The notes below the pieces were generated by a model. The model had not been told where the DNA came from. It did not search any database and saw only the letters and a program-made list of their open reading frames with translations. 20,019 nt of DNA from HXMU1420-2 sp040830545 (lineage in GTDB: Bacteria > Pseudomonadota > Alphaproteobacteria > Rhodobacterales > Rhodobacteraceae): the NCBI GenBank assembly GCA_040830545.1, contig JBFOMB010000032.1:1-20019 (forward strand), written 5' to 3'. Shown here piece by piece: positions 14,835 through 20,019 of this stretch; within the stretch, counting starts at the first letter, position 1; every line of letters starts with the position of its first letter. The translations under genes were made by a program, and so were the position numbers.

Positions 14835-15965
14835 ATGGGCACTCCTGTTATGGATGGCCGTTCGTCTGCATCGCAGTCGGGCGCGGCCATCAACCGTTTC
14901 TATACTTCTCGCGCATGGATTGATGGCCATGCGGAAACCCAACTCCACCACGTCAGCTGCTGGGCAGGCGTCTCTGAAATCGCGGCGTTCCCCGACCTGC
15001 ATGTGGGCAAACATGGCCCAGTGGGCTGCGCCGTTCTGGCCGACCGGATCTATCCGCAACTGATCGGCAACGACATCGGCTGCGGCATGAGCCTGTTTCA
15101 ACTGGACCTGCCGCGCCGCAAGCTGAAGCTGGAACGCGCCGTCCGCCGGATACGCGTATTGAGTGCGCCGCTGCCTTATCCGCAACATGATCGCCTGTCT
15201 GAGGTCGGCCTGCCCAATGACCTGTCCCCCGATGCTCTTGGCACAATTGGCGGCGGCAATCATTTCTGCGAAGTGCAGGCCCTGGGCGATGTTGATCCAA
15301 GCGAAGACAGCGGCCTTGACCCCACGCTCACCTACCTGCTGGTGCACTCAGGGTCACGCGGGCTCGGCGCGTCCATATTCGCGGCTCTGCCGGGTTCCGC
15401 ATTGGATGGTCTGCTTGGGGAAGACGCCGAAGCCTACCGAAACCAGCACGATCAGGCCGCGCGATGGGCCAGCCTCAACCGTCAAATCATCGCCGAACGC
15501 ACGGCCGAAGCTTTGCGTGCAGAGGCACGTCTGATCGTGGATGCACCGCACAACCTGCTGACCCGGACCCCGCAAGGTTGGCTGCATCGCAAGGGCGCGG
15601 CGGTGGCAGGGCCTTGTGTTCCCGTCGCCGGATCGCGGGCGACAGAAAGCTATCTGGTGCGTGCGCAGGACAACCCGGCGGCCTTGGCGTCGCTGTCGCA
15701 CGGGGCCGGGCGGCGATATGACCGGTCGTCGATGCACGGGCGCGTGCGCGGCAAGATGTCCGACCTTGCTGCCATGACACACACACCGTTTGGCGGGCGG
15801 GTGATTTGCGAGGACCGCGATCTGTTGATCGAGGAGGCCCCGCACGCCTACAAATCAGCCGACCACGTGGTGCAAGACCTGGAAGACACCGGCGTCGCCA
15901 CGCGGATTGCGACCTTGACCCCGCTGCTGACCTTCAAAAAGACCCGAGAGGAGGCCCGCACATGA
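14835..15965 (+). CDS. rtcB: RtcB-family RNA ligase, RtcB2 type paired with PrfH
   Basis: A 376-residue Mn2+/GTP-dependent RNA ligase that joins 2',3'-cyclic phosphate and 5'-OH RNA ends. Metal and catalytic residues are in place: D80 and C83 (NDIGCGM), N142 and H143 (GGGNHF), H171 (HSGSRG), H239 (DAPHN), and the guanylylated histidine H289 (SHGAGR). It is about 30 residues shorter than E. coli RtcB and has GSRATESYLV where housekeeping RtcB has a GSMG-type loop. The coupled prfH gene (ATGA overlap) marks it as RtcB2, which reseals 16S rRNA cut in the decoding centre by colicin E3-like toxins. The start is ATG 14835, behind a modest AGGGAA. No archease or RtcR gene is adjacent. Confidence 0.92.
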   Translation: MGTPVMDGRSSASQSGAAINRFYTSRAWIDGHAETQLHHVSCWAGVSEIAAFPDLHVGKHGPVGCAVLADRIYPQLIGNDIGCGMSLFQLDLPRRKLKLERAVRRIRVLSAPLPYPQHDRLSEVGLPNDLSPDALGTIGGGNHFCEVQALGDVDPSEDSGLDPTLTYLLVHSGSRGLGASIFAALPGSALDGLLGEDAEAYRNQHDQAARWASLNRQIIAERTAEALRAEARLIVDAPHNLLTRTPQGWLHRKGAAVAGPCVPVAGSRATESYLVRAQDNPAALASLSHGAGRRYDRSSMHGRVRGKMSDLAAMTHTPFGGRVICEDRDLLIEEAPHAYKSADHVVQDLEDTGVATRIATLTPLLTFKKTREEART

Positions 15966-16597
15966 CCACCACACACACTGTATCGCTCCTCGTCACTGCT
16001 GGCGCGGGTCCGGAGGAATGCAATCAGGCCGTTGGCTACGCATTGCAGCGGATGGAGCAAGAGGCCGAAGAGCAAGGCGTTTCTTTGAACATGGATCGCA
16101 TCGCCGGTCCGCGCGGGCCGAAATCGGCGATTGTTACTGTCCACGGACCCACAGCACCCACCTTTGCCGATGCGTGGACCGGAACCATCCTTTGGCGCGC
16201 ACAAAGCCAGCTTCGCAGGGGCCACAAACGCGCCAATTGGTTTATTGGCGTGTTCCGCTTGCCCAATGTACCCGGTGGCGATCAGGCAATCCGGACCCGG
16301 GATGTCACGTTCTCCACCCTGCGCGCGGGTGGCCCGGGCGGGCAGCATCAGAACACCACTGACAGCGCCGTGCGGGCAGTGCACCAGCCATCCGGTTTGT
16401 CCGTTGTGGTGCGCGATGGCCGGTCCCAGCATCGCAACAAGGCGCTGGCGTTGGAGCGGTTGAATACGTTGATGGCGGTCAGAACCCTGGCAGAGGCAGA
16501 ACAGCAGAAAGCGTCCCAAAACCGGCTGCATCACGCGCTGGAACGCGGCAACCCGATCAGGCGGTTTGCCGGGCCGAAGTTCGTCGAGATGACGTGA
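15962..16597 (+). CDS. prfH: Peptide chain release factor H (PrfH), ribosome rescue
   Basis: A 211-residue short release-factor homologue. The catalytic GGQ is intact at 126-128 in RAGGPGGQHQNTTDSAVRAV (121-140), and the downstream QHRNKALALERL helix is typical of class I factors. The domain 1 of RF1/RF2 is missing, and the codon-recognition domain is replaced by a short N-terminal alpha/beta segment (MTTTHTVSLLVTAG onward). Known work shows PrfH recognises ribosomes with cleaved 16S rRNA and releases the stalled peptide so that RtcB2 can reseal the RNA. ATG 15962 overlaps the rtcB2 stop; a longer reading from 15806 lies inside rtcB2. The gene ends five bases from the convergent acyl-CoA synthetase gene with no terminator between. 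Confidence 0.92.
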   Translation: MTTTHTVSLLVTAGAGPEECNQAVGYALQRMEQEAEEQGVSLNMDRIAGPRGPKSAIVTVHGPTAPTFADAWTGTILWRAQSQLRRGHKRANWFIGVFRLPNVPGGDQAIRTRDVTFSTLRAGGPGGQHQNTTDSAVRAVHQPSGLSVVVRDGRSQHRNKALALERLNTLMAVRTLAEAEQQKASQNRLHHALERGNPIRRFAGPKFVEMT

Positions 16598-16602
16598 GCG
16601 GA

Positions 16603-18249
16603 TCAGTGCGCTTTGCGTAACAGGAACCTCTGGATCTTGCCGCTGGGCGTTTTCGGCAGGTCGGGCACAAATTCGATCAGGCGGGGATAGGCGTGAGCCG
16701 ACAGGCGCTGTTTGACATAGCTTTGCAGTTCCTCGGCCAGTTCGTCGCTTCCTTCCACCCCGTCTGCCAGCACGATGACCGCCTTGACCAGCTCCGTCCG
16801 GTCGGGGTCTGGCACGCCAACCACGGCGGCCTCGGTCACCGCGGCATGTTCGATCAGTGCACTTTCCACGTCGAACGGACCAATGCGATACCCTGAAGAG
16901 GTGATTACATCATCACTGCGACCCACAAAGGTCACACACCCATTCGCGTCGCGTTCTACCGTGTCCCCGGTACGATAATAGCCATCTGCAATCGCCGCTG
17001 TTTCCCGCCGGTAGTAGCCGCTGAAAAACAACAGCGGAGACTCCGCGATATGCACCGCCAATTGCCCCGGCGTGTCGGGCGGGGCGATCTGGCCTGCCTC
17101 ATCCAGCACCTCCACCCGGAACCCCGGCATGGCGTATCCCGCTGATCCGGGCCGCACCGGGTGTCTCAACCCGTGGTGATTGTTGACGACCATCCCGGTT
17201 TCCGTCTGGCCATAGTGGTCCTGAATGGGCGCGGCTATGTTGGTCTCGAACCAGCGGATGACTTCCGGGTTCAACGGCTCGCCCGCGCTGCTGACCACGC
17301 GCAGTTTGCCGCGCACGCGCTGTGGCTCTTCCGTGCCTGCCGTGATCATCAGGCGGAATGCTGTTGGCGCCCCGGCAAAGTTGGTGATGCCAAACCGTTC
17401 GATGATGTCATAGGTGCCGTCCACCGTGAACGGAGCCTCCACCAGAGTGGTTGTGCGTCCCAGCAGCAACGGCCCCAGCACAGCATAGTACAGCCCATAG
17501 GCCCAGCCCGGGTCTGCGATGTTCCAGAACACGTCATCTGGTTGCAGGTCGATGCCGTTGGTCATGTATTGATGAAATGCGGCCAAAGCGCTCAGCGGCA
17601 CAGGCACGCCTTTGGCCGGGCCGGTTGTACCGGACGTGGCCATCATCAACATCTGATCACTGCCGTTTCGCAGGACCGGGTCGAAAGTTGCCGGTTGCGC
17701 AGACAGCGCCGCCCGAAAATCCAGATCGCCGTCTTGCGCAGCGGCCCCGTCCGCGAGGACAACTGCAACTGGTGGGCAGGCCTCGACCCCGTCCAGTTTG
17801 GGTCGGTTGGCGGTGTCCGTCACAACAAACGCAGCGGCGCTCATGCGGATGCGGTCCTGGATCGCCTTCGGGCCAAACGCAGTGAACAGCGGCTGATAGA
17901 TCGCACCGGCCCTCAGCGTGCCCAGGATCGTGGCCACGAGGTCGGGTGTGCGCGGCAGCAGGCCTGCGACAACGTCCCCGGTGCCCACCCCATGCTGTGC
18001 CAACAGGTTCGCCACTTGGGCTGACGCATCCCTCAGGTCTTCGAAACTGCGGGTTTCCGCGTGACCGTCCGCAGCGATCCAGTTCAACGCGGTTGTGTTT
18101 TGCCCGGTATGACAGTCACAGCACTCAATGCAGGCATTGATGCCCTGTTCCGGATCGCCTTCAAATGCCGCCCAGATAGCCTTGAGGTCGAACGCCGCGC
18201 GCGCCTGTTCATATTCCGGGTTGGCGGCGGTGCTGTCTGAGGCGGGCAT
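16603..18249 (-). CDS. Acyl-CoA synthetase (AMP-forming), medium-chain/acetate type
   Basis: A 548-residue ANL-superfamily enzyme that activates a carboxylic acid to acyl-AMP and then acyl-CoA. The ATP-binding loop is TSGTTGPAKG (205-214), the A5 motif is HYGQTETGM (345-353), YRTGD lies at 426-430 and GRSDDVI at 443-449, and the catalytic lysine is K538 in PSGKIQRF. ADPGWAYGLYYAVLGPLLLG (245-264) is the pattern of acetyl-CoA synthetase and medium-chain ACSM enzymes. Substrate length cannot be read reliably. The start is ATG 18249; a perfect 9-base dyad lies 12 bases upstream and overlaps the AGAAAGGA ribosome site. It stands alone, convergent with prfH. Confidence 0.9.
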   Translation of the reverse strand: MPASDSTAANPEYEQARAAFDLKAIWAAFEGDPEQGINACIECCDCHTGQNTTALNWIAADGHAETRSFEDLRDASAQVANLLAQHGVGTGDVVAGLLPRTPDLVATILGTLRAGAIYQPLFTAFGPKAIQDRIRMSAAAFVVTDTANRPKLDGVEACPPVAVVLADGAAAQDGDLDFRAALSAQPATFDPVLRNGSDQMLMMATSGTTGPAKGVPVPLSALAAFHQYMTNGIDLQPDDVFWNIADPGWAYGLYYAVLGPLLLGRTTTLVEAPFTVDGTYDIIERFGITNFAGAPTAFRLMITAGTEEPQRVRGKLRVVSSAGEPLNPEVIRWFETNIAAPIQDHYGQTETGMVVNNHHGLRHPVRPGSAGYAMPGFRVEVLDEAGQIAPPDTPGQLAVHIAESPLLFFSGYYRRETAAIADGYYRTGDTVERDANGCVTFVGRSDDVITSSGYRIGPFDVESALIEHAAVTEAAVVGVPDPDRTELVKAVIVLADGVEGSDELAEELQSYVKQRLSAHAYPRLIEFVPDLPKTPSGKIQRFLLRKAH

Positions 18250-18260
18250 GAAACGGCGTC

Positions 18261-18284
18261 CTTTCTGACATGTTGGTCAGAAAG
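18261..18284. promoter_or_regulatory. Perfect dyad at the acyl-CoA synthetase translation start, candidate operator
   Basis: CTTTCTGAC (18261-18269) and GTCAGAAAG (18276-18284) form a perfect 9-base inverted repeat with a 6-base spacer. It resembles operators of TetR-type fatty-acid regulators (FadR, PsrA) in size and place. In the mRNA the 3' arm would contain part of the AGAAAGGA ribosome site, so a hairpin could also limit translation. Confidence 0.6.
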
Positions 18285-18336
18285 ATGTAGCAGACATGCC
18301 CAAAGTTTCAGCACATTTCTTGGTGAGTGGCGTGCT

Positions 18337-18657
18337 TCACCCCCGCAACAAATCGTCTTCCGCCTCGCTTAACGAGCCACCCAAAGCCTCCAGCGCATTT
18401 TCCAGATGGTCGGACAGGTGCGGCGTTCCGATGAGATAATCCGCACAGGGCGTGCTGGCCTCGGCCCGGGCCGTTGCGACGGCGTCGACAAATTCCTCGG
18501 GTTCAAAACTGCCCCGCCCGACCCACATCAGGGCGACCAGTTCGGCCTGTTCATCCTCGCTCAGCCGATCGATAAATGCGCGCAGTTCGGGTTCCGCACG
18601 GTCGAGTTCGCGGTCCATCAGGACCACTTGCGCAATGGCATGTCTGGAGAGATTCAT
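18337..18657 (-). CDS. DUF3775-family protein
   Basis: A 106-residue acidic soluble protein. It matches the DUF3775 pattern as I know it from related bacteria: ELDRAEPELRAFIDRLSEDE, then ALMWVGRGSFEPEEF, then YLIGTPHLSDHLENALEALG. It is mostly helical, with no signal peptide or cysteine cluster. The function is unknown. I chose ATG 18657 because AGGAAGG lies eight bases upstream; in-frame ATGs at 18666 and 18696 are further out and overlap or precede that site. An FNR-like box lies about 64 bases upstream of the start. The zinc-finger gene diverges from it. Confidence 0.82.
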   Translation of the reverse strand: MNLSRHAIAQVVLMDRELDRAEPELRAFIDRLSEDEQAELVALMWVGRGSFEPEEFVDAVATARAEASTPCADYLIGTPHLSDHLENALEALGGSLSEAEDDLLRG

Positions 18658-18713
18658 ATGGTCCATCCTTCCTGATTTTTTTACCAGACAGCACACTCAG
18701 ACAACGGACGTCT

Positions 18714-18727
18714 TTGATCCTGCTCAA
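18714..18727. promoter_or_regulatory. FNR/FnrL-like binding site
   Basis: TTGATCCTGCTCAA matches the FNR consensus TTGAT-N4-ATCAA at nine of ten fixed positions. It lies 181-bp-gap-internal, about 64 bases before the DUF3775 start and 157 before the zinc-finger gene. Either gene could respond to low oxygen. No clear -10 element stands at the expected distance, so the link is tentative. Confidence 0.4.
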
Positions 18728-18775
18728 ATCTCGGGGATTTGGCGGTTTTTTGCCCGGAACAGTGCGGAGCAGGAT

Positions 18776-18791
18776 AATTTTTCGAAAAATT
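18776..18791. repeat. AT-rich perfect palindrome
   Basis: AATTTTTCGAAAAATT is a perfect 16-base palindrome in an otherwise GC-rich window, 87 bases before the zinc-finger gene start. It has no unpaired loop, so a DNA-binding site or bend is more likely than an RNA hairpin. The binder is unknown. Confidence 0.4.
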
Positions 18792-18877
18792 TTGCGCCCG
18801 CCGAGAGCGCGCGCAGCCTTGCCCAGCGGTGCATCATCCCTCATAAACGCCCCGCAGCAATCCGCAAAGGACAGCCG

Positions 18878-19057
18878 ATGACAACTGAGGCCCCTGAGAC
18901 CAAGATCGTGGACAGCTATCGCGTCGCCTGTGACGGCGGCGAAGGAGCGTTGGGCCATCCGCGCGTCTGGTTGCAGATCCCGAACGAACATGGCTGGGTC
19001 GAGTGCCCCTACTGCGATTGCAAGTTCGTGCACAAGGATCATCAGGACGCGGCCTGA
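18878..19057 (+). CDS. Small zinc-finger (zf-CHCC, NDUFS6-like) protein
   Basis: A 59-residue protein of the zf-CHCC family (PF10276). The four zinc ligands can be placed at C18, H27, C43 and C46, in VACDGG, LGHPRVWL and ECPYCDC. The length is normal for the bacterial form. The mitochondrial relative NDUFS6 helps complete complex I, but bacterial function is not settled. The start is ATG 18878, with AAAGGA upstream. An FNR-like site and an AT-rich palindrome lie in the leader region. Confidence 0.87.
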   Translation: MTTEAPETKIVDSYRVACDGGEGALGHPRVWLQIPNEHGWVECPYCDCKFVHKDHQDAA

Positions 19058-19290
19058 TCCGATGATCAGCAAGAGTTCGACTTAAAAAGGGCTTCCTCGA
19101 TGTCTCGCGTTACCTAGCGCAGGTTGCCGCATTCGTTTGGGCAGCATCGCCGCTTGTTCTGATAACTTGTTGCAGTGCCGCCGCTCCGGAATATGAGTAT
19201 TTTTGCAAAGATGAAGACGCGGGGCGGTCTATCGACTGGCACGCGTCTGTATTGGGTGGCACAAAGGCACAGTCTGCACAGGAGGCGCGC

Positions 19291-20019
19291 ATGGGCAATT
19301 TCGGCAAGGGCCATCATCTGCATCTGATCGACGGATCGGCCTTTATCTTTCGTGCGTATCACGCCCTGCCACCTTTGACGCGGAAATCGGACGGGTTGCC
19401 GATTGGGGCTGTTTCAGGGTTTTGCAACATGTTGCAGCGCTACATTTCGGACAACACAGGCGCGGATGCGCCGACCCATGTGGCGGTGATTTTCGACAAG
19501 GGCAGCCACACGTTCCGCAACGATCTGTACGATCAATACAAGGCCAATCGCGAGGCCATGCCCGAGGATCTGCGCCCACAGATCCCATTGACCCGGCAGG
19601 CGACCGAAGCTTTCAACATTGCCTGCAAGGAACAGGAAGGGTTCGAGGCGGACGACATCATCGCCACGCTGGCCTGTCGGGCGCGGGAGGCCGGGGGGCG
19701 TGTGACCATCGTGTCTTCGGACAAGGATTTGATGCAGCTGGTCGGCGACGGGGTCGAGATGCTGGATGTGATGAAGAACAAGCGCATCGACCGGGATGGT
19801 GTTGTCGAGAAGTTTGGAGTGGGTGCGGAACGTGTGGTGGATGTGCAGGAGCTGGCCGGGGACAGCGTGGGCAACGTGCCGGGCGCGTCGGGTAGCGGGG
19901 TGACACCAGCGGCGCTGCTGATCAACGAATATGGCGATCTGGACGGCCTGCTGGACCGGGCGGAAGAGATCAAACAGCCCAAACGTCGCCAGACGCTGAT
20001 CGAAAAGCGCGACCAGATC
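19291..20019 (+). CDS. polA: DNA polymerase I, 5'-nuclease part, cut by window edge
   Basis: The first 243 residues of PolA, covering most of the 5'-3' exonuclease domain that removes primers and flaps. Early catalytic motifs are intact: LIDGSAFIFRAYHALPPL (11-28), VIFDKGS, EGFEADDIIATL and SSDKDLMQLVGD. After these, the helix-three-turn-helix segment departs from the family: residues 191-207 read DSVGNVPGASGSGVTPA where DSxDNxPGxxGIGxKTA is expected. The metal-ligand aspartate is G194 and the GIGxKT hairpin is lost. The frame is uninterrupted on both sides. The start is ATG 19291, five bases after AGGAGG (19280-19285). The 233 bases upstream hold no gene I can support. Confidence 0.92.
   Translation, partial: MGNFGKGHHLHLIDGSAFIFRAYHALPPLTRKSDGLPIGAVSGFCNMLQRYISDNTGADAPTHVAVIFDKGSHTFRNDLYDQYKANREAMPEDLRPQIPLTRQATEAFNIACKEQEGFEADDIIATLACRAREAGGRVTIVSSDKDLMQLVGDGVEMLDVMKNKRIDRDGVVEKFGVGAERVVDVQELAGDSVGNVPGASGSGVTPAALLINEYGDLDGLLDRAEEIKQPKRRQTLIEKRDQI

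Noticed and set aside
17161..18024. 287-codon plus-strand frame opposite the acyl-CoA synthetase
   Set aside because: No recognisable motif, and the opposite strand carries a full ANL enzyme with all motifs.
18739..18753. Sigma-54-like promoter (GG...GC) before the zinc-finger gene
   Set aside because: The GG and GC are nine bases apart instead of ten, and the flanking bases do not fit.
1..20019. tRNA, rRNA, CRISPR array, insertion sequence or attachment site
   Set aside because: I looked on both strands and found no cloverleaf-like gene, regularly spaced repeat, transposase or integrase.

Overview
The window looks like a chromosomal segment of a GC-rich alphaproteobacterium of the Rhodobacterales (Roseobacter group). 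The protein styles point that way (KdsB-like, YjbH/GfcB, DUF3775, zf-CHCC, SitABCD), and so does a GTTC-N7-GTTC motif of the alphaproteobacterial LexA type. Taxonomy is inferred from protein and motif style only; no rRNA or tRNA is present.

Layout. (1) 1-4238 is a surface-polysaccharide block. On the minus strand lie a capsule-type ABC-2 permease and an SH3-domain secreted protein cut by the window edge. Divergent from them are cysQ, a kdsB-like cytidylyltransferase and a family 2 glycosyltransferase, tightly packed. (2) 4354-7273 holds a long-spaced inverted repeat, then yjbH and a gfcB/yjbF lipoprotein gene, an exopolysaccharide secretion pair. (3) 7282-10937 starts with a REP-like hairpin and two tandem operator-like dyads, followed by sitABCD, a manganese-type ABC importer. 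(4) 10969-11328 is a small two-repeat protein behind a promoter with an apparent LexA box in its spacer. (5) 11396-12271 is a CobW/COG0523 GTPase, followed by a second REP-like copy in the opposite orientation. (6) 12398-14456 (minus) encodes the two halves of a Tm-1-like protein as separate genes: a TIM-barrel protein and a UPF0261 protein. (7) 14457-16597 is a 378-bp non-coding stretch with a 14-codon leader-like ORF and dyads, then rtcB2 and prfH, an RNA ligase plus release factor H ribosome-repair pair. (8) 16603-18249 (minus) is an acyl-CoA synthetase with a perfect dyad before its start. (9) 18337-19057 has a DUF3775 gene (minus) and a zinc-finger gene (plus) with an FNR-like site between them. 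(10) 19291-end is the 5' part of polA.

How the genes work together. Regions 1-2 probably make, activate and export surface glycans. Regions 3-5 couple metal uptake (Mn), a metal-chaperone-like GTPase and an SOS-type small gene. The rtcB2-prfH pair should rescue ribosomes cut in the 16S decoding centre. The points most worth a second look are the leader ORF before rtcB2-prfH, the SOS-like promoter of the two-repeat protein, and the PolA 5'-nuclease that departs from its family in the helix-three-turn-helix segment.
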